Below the pieces are notes generated by a model. That model was not told the DNA's origin and made no database searches. It was given only the letters and a program-made list of their open reading frames with translations. A DNA stretch of 64,000 bases, from assembly GCA_902796805.1 (NCBI GenBank), contig CADBQG010000015.1, positions 1 through 64,000 of the forward strand, in the 5' to 3' direction. A program made the translations under genes and the position numbers. This stretch comes from an uncultured Bacteroidota bacterium (lineage in GTDB: Bacteria; Bacteroidota; Bacteroidia; Bacteroidales; WCHB1-69). Shown here in pieces: positions 7,466 to 14,581 of this stretch (position 1 is its first letter; each line of letters opens with the position of its first letter).

Positions 7466-8671
7466 ATGCCAGAAATTTCCCAAAAAGGCAAGAACATGCC
7501 TGCCTCGCCAATACGCAAGTTGGTGCCCTATTCAGACGCCGCAAAGGAGCGCGGCATCCACGTATACCACTTGAACATCGGACAACCCGACATTGAGAGT
7601 CCTGTGGAGATGCGTGAAGCCGCCAAGCACATCGACATTCCCGTGATAGCCTACAGCCACTCGGCCGGCAACTTGAGCTACAGGAGGAAGTTGGTGGAAT
7701 ACTACCACAGCGTCGGCATTGAGGTCAGCACCGACGAGATACTCGTCACCGTTGGCGGCAGCGAGGGCATCCTTTTTGCCTTCAACGCGTGCATGGACCC
7801 CGGCGACGAGGTCATCATCCCTGAGCCATATTACGCAAACTACAACGGTTTCGCGAACCAGGCCGGTGTGGTTGTGAAACCGATAATCTCGACCATCGAC
7901 ACCGGTTTCGCCCTTCCGTCGATAGAGGAGTTCGAGAAGGTGATCACTCCGAAGACCAAGGCGATCATGATATGCAACCCCAACAATCCAACAGGCTACC
8001 TCTATTCTGAAGAGGAAATCAGGAAACTCGCGGAGATCGTGAAGAAGCACGACCTTTTCCTCTTCGCCGACGAGGTTTACCGTGAATTCTGCTACGACGG
8101 CGCACAGCATTTTTCTGTGATGCAGCTCTCCGATGTTGCGCAGAACGTCGTCCTCCTGGACTCCGTGTCGAAGCGCTACAGCGCGTGCGGCATCCGCGTG
8201 GGCGCATTCATCACCCACAACAAGGAGGTCTATGCCACTGCAATGAAATACGCACAGGCCCGCCTCAGCCCGCCCCTTTACGGACAGATTCTCGGCGAGG
8301 TGGCCGTTGACACGCCGAAAGAGTACTTCGACAATGTGATTGCCGAGTACGTGAAGCGCAGGAACACCATAGTGAACGGTGTGAACTCGATACCGGGATG
8401 TTTCGTGCCGATGCCGAAGGGCGCGTTCTACTGCGTCGCCCGTCTGCCCATCGACGACTCCGACAAGTTCTGCCGCTGGCTTCTCGAGAAGTTCAGCTAC
8501 AACGGAGCCACGGTGATGTTCGCCCCGGCCACCGGGTTCTACTCGTCTAAGGATAAGCAGCAGGGCTCCGACGAGGTCAGGATAAGCTACTGCCTGAACG
8601 TCGCCGACCTCGAGAAGTCGGTGGAGTGCCTCCGCGAGGCCCTCAAGGTTTACCCCGGTCGAACCATCTGA
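7466..8671 (+). CDS. Class I/II pyridoxal-phosphate aminotransferase
   Basis: A 401-residue fold-type I aminotransferase of the aspartate-aminotransferase group. Visible marks are NIGQPDIE near the N-terminus, NPNNPTGYLY for the cofactor ring, DEVYREF, and SVSKRYSACGIRVG holding the Schiff-base Lys and the phosphate-binding Arg. The family moves amino groups between aspartate or aromatic amino acids and 2-oxoglutarate; exact substrate cannot be fixed. It opens a five-gene plus-strand run in which the following genes are spaced by 6, 2, -4 and 12 nt. Its own role need not relate to the envelope genes behind it. Confidence 0.9.
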   Translation: MPEISQKGKNMPASPIRKLVPYSDAAKERGIHVYHLNIGQPDIESPVEMREAAKHIDIPVIAYSHSAGNLSYRRKLVEYYHSVGIEVSTDEILVTVGGSEGILFAFNACMDPGDEVIIPEPYYANYNGFANQAGVVVKPIISTIDTGFALPSIEEFEKVITPKTKAIMICNPNNPTGYLYSEEEIRKLAEIVKKHDLFLFADEVYREFCYDGAQHFSVMQLSDVAQNVVLLDSVSKRYSACGIRVGAFITHNKEVYATAMKYAQARLSPPLYGQILGEVAVDTPKEYFDNVIAEYVKRRNTIVNGVNSIPGCFVPMPKGAFYCVARLPIDDSDKFCRWLLEKFSYNGATVMFAPATGFYSSKDKQQGSDEVRISYCLNVADLEKSVECLREALKVYPGRTI

Positions 8672-8677
8672 TATGAG

Positions 8678-9529
8678 ATGAAAATGTTTTCCAAATACAG
8701 CAGTGGACTTGCAGTGCGGCACCGCGCACTGCAAGTCAGCCTTTTCACTCTGCTTCTGGCAGCCGCCACATTCGGCACGCTGTCGGCACAGCGTTCGAGA
8801 CCTGTGTACATGACCGACTTCTCAGACAAGAACTACGTCGACACCGCAGCACCAATGATATGGATCGACGCCCATTTCTCCTACCACATGCCGGTGGGCG
8901 TGCTGCGAACATACTTCAAGAACAACTTCTGCATCGGGCCGGGATTCACCTTCAAGTCAAAGTCGAACTGGACAATAGGTGCAACATTCGGCTATATGTT
9001 CGGCGCGAACATCCGCGATGTCTCCATATTCAACGGCACCCTCGCCAACAACGAAGGCATAATTGTGGACGGTAACGGCCTCAGGGAGAACGGCATATCC
9101 TGCGAGGGCAGGTATTGGACGCTCGGCGCCGAGGTGGGCAAGATCATTCCTGTCGACAGATGGAAGAACTCCGGTATATGGGTTAAGGTCGGAGCGGGAT
9201 ATTTCAGGCACAAGATGAAAATCGACGACTACGGCCACCAGTTCCCCCAGCTCGACGGCGACTACGCCAAGGGCTACGACCGCCGCTCGTCAGGCTTCGC
9301 CCTGAACGAGTTCGTTGGCTACCAGTTCGTCAGGAAAAACAGGATGCTCAACTTCTATGTAGGGCTTGAGTTCCATCAGATGTGGACAAAACCCGACAGA
9401 AACTATGTCTTTTTCGAGGGCCCGACAAAGGATATGCCACTTAAATTCAGCGGACTTATAGGCATAAAGGCCGGCTGGAACATCCCTCTTTATGAGCGAA
9501 GGTCTGTCACGACTTACTATTACCGGTAG
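8678..9529 (+). CDS. Outer-membrane beta-barrel protein of unknown function
   Basis: A 283-residue protein with a long N-terminal signal peptide ending near LSAQR (residue ~38) and then alternating hydrophobic/polar strands with many aromatic residues, as expected for a small beta-barrel: for example NWTIGATFGYMFGAN, GIWVKVGAGYF and FSGLIGIKAGWN. The C-terminus ends TTYYYR, close to the aromatic-ending pattern of barrels. I do not recognise the family. It sits 6 nt after the aminotransferase and 2 nt before waaA, so it is probably made together with the lipid A-Kdo enzyme and inserted in the outer membrane. Confidence 0.7.
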   Translation: MKMFSKYSSGLAVRHRALQVSLFTLLLAAATFGTLSAQRSRPVYMTDFSDKNYVDTAAPMIWIDAHFSYHMPVGVLRTYFKNNFCIGPGFTFKSKSNWTIGATFGYMFGANIRDVSIFNGTLANNEGIIVDGNGLRENGISCEGRYWTLGAEVGKIIPVDRWKNSGIWVKVGAGYFRHKMKIDDYGHQFPQLDGDYAKGYDRRSSGFALNEFVGYQFVRKNRMLNFYVGLEFHQMWTKPDRNYVFFEGPTKDMPLKFSGLIGIKAGWNIPLYERRSVTTYYYR

Positions 9530-9531
9530 TA

Positions 9532-10764
9532 ATGCGCTTTCTTTACTCGATAGGCATATATCTCTACAGTTTCGGGATTCTTCTGTCGTCACTCTTCAAT
9601 GCAAAGGCACGGGAGTGGGTGAGAGGGCGCAGGAATCTTTTCGAACGTCTTGCCGTGTCGCTTGAAGATTCTTCGGAGACTGTGTGGTTTCATTGCGCCT
9701 CGCTCGGCGAGTATGAGCAGGCTAAGCCGCTAATTGAAATTGTCAAGGCCGAAAAACCCGCCTGCAAGATAATCACAACTTTCTTCTCTCCATCAGGATA
9801 CGTACATGCCGCGAAAGACGGCCTCTCCGATATGGTCAGCTACCTTCCAATCGACACACCGCGTAATGCCCGGAAATTCGTCGAAATGGTTAGGCCGCGG
9901 GCGGTGTTCTTTGTAAAATATGAATACTGGTATAACTTCATGAATGTTCTTCACGAAAAGGGTGTCCCATTTTACTATATCAGCGCGATTTTCAGGGAGA
10001 AACAGCATTTTTTCAGAAGTTACGGACGTTGGTTTGCAAAGCATCTCGCATACGCCGGCCATTTTTTTGTGCAGGATGAAAATTCCCGGAACTTGTTGGG
10101 CGCGATTGGCATAAATGAAGTTACCGTTTGCGGCGACACCCGTTTCGACCGCGTGAAGAAAATAGCCGACGACGCCATGCCCATCGATTTTGTCGAGAGT
10201 TTCCGTGGCGATTCAAAACTGATAGTTGCCGGCAGCACTTGGCGACCCGATGAAGAACTTCTGTCCTCTCTGCTTGCAAGCCTGCCTGCTTTCAAGTTGG
10301 TGGTTGCCCCACATGAAGTCTCACGCGCTGAAGAGGTCAAATCTGTGTTCTCCGCCTTCAAGACTGCCACATATTCCCATATTGACAACAGCACATTCAG
10401 TTCCTGCCAGGTGTTGATTGTCGACACTGTCGGAATGCTCAGCCGACTTTACCGCTATGGCGACATCTCATACGTGGGCGGCGCTTTCAAAACAGGTCTT
10501 CACAACACCCTTGAACCTGCCGTCTATGGCAAACCTGTTTTCTTCGGGCCGCGGTATGAACGTTTCAACGAAGCCGTGGGCCTGGTAAAGGCAAAGGGCG
10601 CTTTCTCCGTTAGAACGTCAGAGGAAATGCTCCGTATTGTTCAACAGTTTCTGCAAGACCATGAATATTACAAGCATACCTGCCAGGTCTGCGAGGGCTA
10701 TGTAGCCGGCAATCTTGGCGCAGCAATGAAAATTTTCGATCATGTTAAAAATCAGATAAAATGA
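9532..10764 (+). CDS. waaA: 3-deoxy-D-manno-octulosonic acid (Kdo) transferase
   Basis: A 410-residue GT-B glycosyltransferase of the WaaA/KdtA family, which adds Kdo from CMP-Kdo to lipid A on the inner face of the inner membrane. The single N-terminal membrane anchor is followed by the typical VWFHCASLGEYEQAKPL, where the Glu is the expected catalytic base, then FFSPSGY and, in the C-terminal donor domain, SYVGGAFKTGLHNTLEPAVYGKPVFFGP. Length fits the family. It follows the barrel gene by 2 nt and its stop overlaps the start of lemA (ATGA). Confidence 0.95.
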   Translation: MRFLYSIGIYLYSFGILLSSLFNAKAREWVRGRRNLFERLAVSLEDSSETVWFHCASLGEYEQAKPLIEIVKAEKPACKIITTFFSPSGYVHAAKDGLSDMVSYLPIDTPRNARKFVEMVRPRAVFFVKYEYWYNFMNVLHEKGVPFYYISAIFREKQHFFRSYGRWFAKHLAYAGHFFVQDENSRNLLGAIGINEVTVCGDTRFDRVKKIADDAMPIDFVESFRGDSKLIVAGSTWRPDEELLSSLLASLPAFKLVVAPHEVSRAEEVKSVFSAFKTATYSHIDNSTFSSCQVLIVDTVGMLSRLYRYGDISYVGGAFKTGLHNTLEPAVYGKPVFFGPRYERFNEAVGLVKAKGAFSVRTSEEMLRIVQQFLQDHEYYKHTCQVCEGYVAGNLGAAMKIFDHVKNQIK

Positions 10765-11384
10765 GTAAGATAGTAAAAACATTGTTGGTTTTGGCCGGAA
10801 TTGTGTTGGTTTTGGCCGGAATTGTGTTGGTTTTGGCCGGATTTTTGATGAAACCTTACAACCAGATGGTCCAAAAGGACGAGACCTGCTCGAAGGCGTG
10901 GGCGAATGTTGAGAACGCATATCAACGCCGCATGGACCTCATCCCCAACCTGGTGAAGACCGTGCAGGGCGCTGCCGACTATGAGCGCGGCACCCTCGAG
11001 GCCGTCATTGAGGCCCGCTCCAAGGCAACATCCGTGCAGGTTGACCCGAGCAACCTCACCGAAGAGTCGCTGGCCAAGTTCCAAGCCGCACAAGACCAGC
11101 TCAGCTCAGCCCTCAGCCGCCTTATGGTTGTCGTTGAACGCTACCCTGAACTGAAGGCGAACCAGAACTTCCTCGAATTGCAGTCCGAACTCGAGGGAAC
11201 CGAGAATCGCATTGCCGTCGAGCGCAACAAGTACAACGAGACAGTGGGCGAGTACAACACTTACATCCGCCGCTTCCCCAACAACATAATCGCCGGTCTG
11301 TTCAACTTCGACAAGAAAGGCTATTTCAAGGCCGCAGAAGGCGCCGACAAGGCTCCCGAGGTGGATTTCAATTTCAACAAATAA
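10761..11384 (+). CDS. LemA family protein
   Basis: A 207-residue membrane-anchored LemA protein. One N-terminal membrane helix (residues ~7-30) is followed by the helical LemA domain starting YNQMVQKDETCSKAWANVENAYQRRMDLIPNLVKTV. The rest is coiled helical bundle and ends with FNFNK. The function of LemA is unclear; it is usually paired with a TPM-domain protein as here. The membrane helix is encoded by three 21-nt tandem repeats giving LVLAGIV, LVLAGIV, LVLAGF-L, so it may vary in length by slippage. Its ATG overlaps the waaA stop by 4 nt. Confidence 0.93.
   Translation: MSKIVKTLLVLAGIVLVLAGIVLVLAGFLMKPYNQMVQKDETCSKAWANVENAYQRRMDLIPNLVKTVQGAADYERGTLEAVIEARSKATSVQVDPSNLTEESLAKFQAAQDQLSSALSRLMVVVERYPELKANQNFLELQSELEGTENRIAVERNKYNETVGEYNTYIRRFPNNIIAGLFNFDKKGYFKAAEGADKAPEVDFNFNK
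10785..10847 (+). repeat. Three 21-bp tandem repeats within lemA
   Basis: Two identical copies (10785-10805, 10806-10826) and a third with two mismatches (10827-10847) start TTGGTTTTGGCCGGA. Each unit encodes seven residues of the membrane anchor. Confidence 0.95.
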
Positions 11385-11396
11385 GGATAGAGAGTT

Positions 11397-12176
11397 TTGA
11401 AACGCCGCCTTCTCTTTGCTCTGCTCCTTGTCATTTCCTTCGCCGGAAATGCCGCAGACGGCATCCCGCCCGCGCCAAACCCTCCCCGGCTTGTTAACGA
11501 CTTCGCCGGGGTGCTGTCGGATTGGCAGGTGCAGGAGAAGGAGGCGCGCCTCGTGGCTTTCAACGACACGACGACAAATGTGGTATGCGTTGTCACTGTC
11601 GATGACCTGCACGGATACACTGCCGCCGACTTTGCCTACCAGATCGGCGAGCAGTGGGGCGTGCGTTCGAAAGACAGGAGAAACGGCGTGGTGCTGCTGA
11701 TAAAGCCGCGCAACGAGACCGGCGGTGAGGTCTATATCTCTGTCGGCTACGACCTCGAGCCGGTGATCACCGACGCGAAGGCGCACCGCATAATTAACTA
11801 CAAGATGATGCCCGCGCTGCAGGCCGGCGACTACAATGCCGCAATAGACTCGGCCCTGGCGTACATCCTGCCCCTGGCTTCAGGTGAAATCAGCGAGGTA
11901 AGGACTGACGACGACAGCGATGACCTCGCGCTTGCCATAACGATATTCACCATTATAGCCGTTGTTGCTATTCTCTACTTGCTTCACAAGCGAGGAGGCA
12001 AAAGTCCGGGTGGCGGCATATTCTACGAACCCACTGTATTCCGTGGCAATATCTGGGGCGACTTTGGAGGCGGTGGCTTTGGCGGCTTCGGCAGAGGCGG
12101 TTTTGGCGGAGGTGGCTTCGGTGGCTTCGGTGGTGGAGGAGGTTTTGGCGGCGGCGGAGCCGGTGGAAGATTTTGA
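11397..12176 (+). CDS. TPM-domain (YgcG-like) membrane protein
   Basis: A 259-residue protein with a TTG start codon (after AAGGATAGAGAG) giving the signal peptide KRRLLFALLLVISFAGNA. Residues ~35-170 form a TPM domain: LVNDFAGVLSD, VVTVDDLHGYTAADFAYQIGEQWGV, NGVVLLI and the YISVGYDLEPVITDA core. A membrane helix follows near residue 182, then a glycine- and phenylalanine-rich tail of about 45 residues, as in other members. The family is linked to membrane or photosystem upkeep, but the bacterial role is not settled. It lies 12 nt after lemA, its usual partner. The stop is only 4 nt from the convergent rimM stop. Confidence 0.9.
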   Translation: MKRRLLFALLLVISFAGNAADGIPPAPNPPRLVNDFAGVLSDWQVQEKEARLVAFNDTTTNVVCVVTVDDLHGYTAADFAYQIGEQWGVRSKDRRNGVVLLIKPRNETGGEVYISVGYDLEPVITDAKAHRIINYKMMPALQAGDYNAAIDSALAYILPLASGEISEVRTDDDSDDLALAITIFTIIAVVAILYLLHKRGGKSPGGGIFYEPTVFRGNIWGDFGGGGFGGFGRGGFGGGGFGGFGGGGGFGGGGAGGRF

Positions 12177-12180
12177 ACAG

Positions 12181-12702
12181 TTAAAGGTACAGTTCCACAA
12201 GCCCTTCCGGGGTCTCCACTCGCATAATCCTGTTCTCACGGTCAACGTCTGTAATGAACTCCTTGTTCACGGGGATGAGTATCTCTTTCTCGTCTTTCAT
12301 GACCTGCATCACAGGGTTGTTGCTCAACTCCAGAAAACCTTTGCATACACCAATTGAGCCGAGGTTTTTGTCTATGACCTCAAATCCGGCTACTTCATGG
12401 AAATAGAATCTGTTGCCGGTCAGTTTGGGAAGCGACGATACTGGCAGATACAGGTCGCACTGCACGAAATCGCCCACATTGGTGATGTCTATGTCCTGGA
12501 ACTTGATCACGAACTGGTTTCTGCCTCTGTATTGGATGTTTTCGATGATATAGGGCAGCCTTTCGCCGTCGATGTCGATGAAAACCGACTGCAGATCCTG
12601 GTATTTCCCGCAGTCGTCAACATCAAAAAAGGCACACAACTCGCCTTTCAGTCCGAAAGGTTTTGTCAGTGTGCCTAAATAAAAGAAATTGTCTCCAGTC
12701 AT
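12181..12702 (-). CDS. rimM: Ribosome maturation factor RimM
   Basis: A 173-residue RimM with an N-terminal beta-barrel (YLGTLTKPFGLKGELCAFFDVDD, the GxxGxxG region) and a C-terminal PRC-barrel domain (GNRFYFHEVAGFEVIDKNLGSIGV...LIPVNKEFITDVDRENRIMRVETPEGL). It binds S19 and helps the head of the 30S subunit to mature. The gene lies 14 nt after rpsP on the minus strand, as in many bacteria, but trmD and rplS do not follow. Confidence 0.95.
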   Translation of the reverse strand: MTGDNFFYLGTLTKPFGLKGELCAFFDVDDCGKYQDLQSVFIDIDGERLPYIIENIQYRGRNQFVIKFQDIDITNVGDFVQCDLYLPVSSLPKLTGNRFYFHEVAGFEVIDKNLGSIGVCKGFLELSNNPVMQVMKDEKEILIPVNKEFITDVDRENRIMRVETPEGLVELYL

Positions 12703-12716
12703 GACCGGCAGGCGTG

Positions 12717-13316
12717 CTATTCAGCCGCTTGTTCGGTTTCGGGTGCCTGTTCAGTCTCGGCTGCTGTAGCCTCTTCTGCTGTTGCGGCTGCTTCAGCTGC
12801 TGCGGCCTCTGCTGCTTCAGCTGCTTCCTGGGCGGCCTTTGCCTGTGCTGCTGCGGCCTCTGCGGCCTTTGCTGCCACCTTTGCTGAAATCGCCTCCTTG
12901 ACCTTGGTTTCGGCGGCTAAACGCTCGTTGAGGGCCTTCTTCTTGGCATCCCTCTCCTTGAGCTCAACCTCCTTCAACTTGGAGGCCTTCTCCTGCTTCC
13001 AGGCTTCGAACTTGCGCTGTGCCTCGCTCTCGCTGAAAGCACCCTTCGCAACTCCGCCCTTGAGGTGCTTCATCATGTAAACACCCTCGCGCTTGAGAAT
13101 CGAACGGGCAGTGTCTGATGGGGTGGCGCCGGTCTCCAACCAATACAGCGCGCGATCAAAGTTGATGTTGATTGTTGCGGGATTGGTCAGCGGGTTGTAT
13201 GTGCCAAGATCCTCAATGAAACGTCCGTCACGTGGTGCACGACCATCCGCAATTACAAGGTGGTAAAAAGGCTGGTTCTTCTTACCGCGTCTTTGTAATC
13301 TGATTCTTGTTGCCAT
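12717..13316 (-). CDS. rpsP: 30S ribosomal protein S16 with long C-terminal extension
   Basis: The first ~80 residues are a standard bS16 core (TRIRLQRRGKKNQPFYHLVIADGRAPRDGRFIEDLGTYNP split here by description only in part: RIRLQRRGKK, FYHLVIAD, DGRFIEDLG). The remaining ~110 residues are an extension rich in Ala, Glu and Lys (KLKEVELKERDAKKK, then EAAEAAEAAAAEAAAT), ending QAAE. Such tails are common in Bacteroidota S16 and are probably flexible or helical on the ribosome surface. The gene is followed by rimM after 14 nt. A -7 box with one mismatch is found 35 nt upstream. Confidence 0.97.
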   Translation of the reverse strand: MATRIRLQRRGKKNQPFYHLVIADGRAPRDGRFIEDLGTYNPLTNPATININFDRALYWLETGATPSDTARSILKREGVYMMKHLKGGVAKGAFSESEAQRKFEAWKQEKASKLKEVELKERDAKKKALNERLAAETKVKEAISAKVAAKAAEAAAAQAKAAQEAAEAAEAAAAEAAATAEEATAAETEQAPETEQAAE

Positions 13317-13350
13317 AATACTTTAAAATTAAGTTTATAAAAATCGGCTG

Positions 13351-13358
13351 CGAAAATA
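13351..13358 (-). promoter_or_regulatory. -7 box for rpsP-rimM
   Basis: CGAAAATA on the plus strand reads TATTTTCG on the minus strand, one mismatch from TAnnTTTG, 35 nt before the rpsP start. Confidence 0.4.
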
Positions 13359-13419
13359 CAAAAAATATTGTTATGACCATACCCGTTTTATTCTTCTACA
13401 CCCTGTCTTAATCTGAAAG

Positions 13420-14442
13420 TTAATTGTCTGCAAACGAGACATATATGGGCAAATGGTCGGAAAAACCGCCCATATATCGCGGACCGGAGAACGTCCTGTG
13501 GTTTTTCTTTCCGCCATATTTCTCGTCATCAACCAGCAAAAAGCCTGCGTCGAAGATTTTGAATCCTCCCATTAGTCGCGCTCCGCCCTTCGCTTCCATG
13601 AGTCCCTTTGAGACAATGACCTGGTCGAGGCAGCCCCAGAAATCCTCGTGCTTGTGTGTGCCCGAGACCTCCTTCCCCGCCGTTCCGGACGACAGGTTTA
13701 TAAGTTTTCCGGAATTCGTTCCCCCTTTTTTCCTTTCGCACAGAATCTCGGAAAGGCTCTCGTTGTCGGCGTAGTCGTTGAAGTCCCCCATGATGATGAT
13801 TTTCGCATCCGAATTGTATGCCAAGATGCTGTCGCAGACCTCCCTCAGCACTTTTGCGTAGTGGTTTCTCTTAGGAACTGTGGCCGCGTACCCGCCATAC
13901 CTCGATGTCCAGTGATTCACGAAAACCTCTACAGAGTCGCCCGACCCGAGTCTGAACGTTGCGTGCAGAATGTCCCTGTTCCTTGAAGAACTGTCGAACG
14001 GAAATATCACTGGTATTTTCCTGTGCTTCGCCGCCATCGCGAACTCGGGCCTGTACAGTAACGCCACGTCAACGCCGCGCCTGTCGGGCGACTCGTAGTG
14101 GATGTATCTGTAGCCGAATTTCCTGAGTGGAGAGTTGTAGCACAAGTCTTTGAGTACCCTTTCGTTCTCGATTTCTGCCAGACCTACAATGCAAGGAGGC
14201 TCGCCCTCGCCGAGAGCTATTATCACCTTGCCAATCATCGAAACTTTTCGGTAGTACTTCCGGTATGTCCAGTGATATGCCCCAGTCGGTGTGAAGTCCT
14301 CATCAGCTGTGAGACTGTCGTCCGACGGATGAAACAGGTTCTCGACATTATAGAACATTATCCTGTGCTTCTTCCCTGTTTCCTGACATTGGCAGGATAG
14401 ACACAAAATGCTGACAATCAGTGTAAAGAGTGCTTTTTTCAT
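13420..14442 (-). CDS. Endonuclease/exonuclease/phosphatase-fold lipoprotein
   Basis: A 340-residue secreted protein. The N-terminus is a lipoprotein-type signal (SILCLSCQ, Cys near residue 17). The mature part is an endonuclease/exonuclease/phosphatase (EEP) domain: IMFYNVENLF opens it, VGLAEIENE carries the metal-binding Glu, VNHWTSRYGG and IIMGDFNDYADN provide the Asp-Asn pair, and GFSDHLPIYVSF ends it with the catalytic His. Targets of such lipoproteins may be DNA, phosphoesters or phospholipids outside the cytoplasm; not resolved here. It is monocistronic, with a -7 box at 14471-14478. Confidence 0.88.
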   Translation of the reverse strand: MKKALFTLIVSILCLSCQCQETGKKHRIMFYNVENLFHPSDDSLTADEDFTPTGAYHWTYRKYYRKVSMIGKVIIALGEGEPPCIVGLAEIENERVLKDLCYNSPLRKFGYRYIHYESPDRRGVDVALLYRPEFAMAAKHRKIPVIFPFDSSSRNRDILHATFRLGSGDSVEVFVNHWTSRYGGYAATVPKRNHYAKVLREVCDSILAYNSDAKIIIMGDFNDYADNESLSEILCERKKGGTNSGKLINLSSGTAGKEVSGTHKHEDFWGCLDQVIVSKGLMEAKGGARLMGGFKIFDAGFLLVDDEKYGGKKNHRTFSGPRYMGGFSDHLPIYVSFADN

Positions 14443-14470
14443 GGTTTTGTTCTGTTTCAGGTTTCTTCTG

Positions 14471-14478
14471 CAAATATA
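14471..14478 (-). promoter_or_regulatory. -7 box for the EEP lipoprotein gene
   Basis: CAAATATA on the plus strand reads TATATTTG on the minus strand, an exact match 29 nt before the start codon. Confidence 0.55.
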
Positions 14479-14517
14479 ATGTTTTTAAACTTTATTTCGG
14501 TTTTGCGAAATATTGTT

Positions 14518-14548
14518 TTTGTCATATCTTGTGTTTTTATTATATTTG
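14518..14548 (+). promoter_or_regulatory. Full Bacteroidota promoter (-33 and -7) for the CAP-domain gene
   Basis: TTTG at 14518-14521 and TATATTTG at 14541-14548 are separated by 19 nt, matching both consensus boxes and spacing. This also shows that the start is the ATG at 14582 and not an upstream codon. Confidence 0.7.
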
Positions 14549-14581
14549 CTATTCAGTAATTGTAGAATAAAAATTTTCGCT

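Noticed and set aside
7532..8734. 400-codon open frame antisense to the aminotransferase
   Set aside because: Shadow of a GC-biased coding strand; translated product shows no family and would overlap two real genes.
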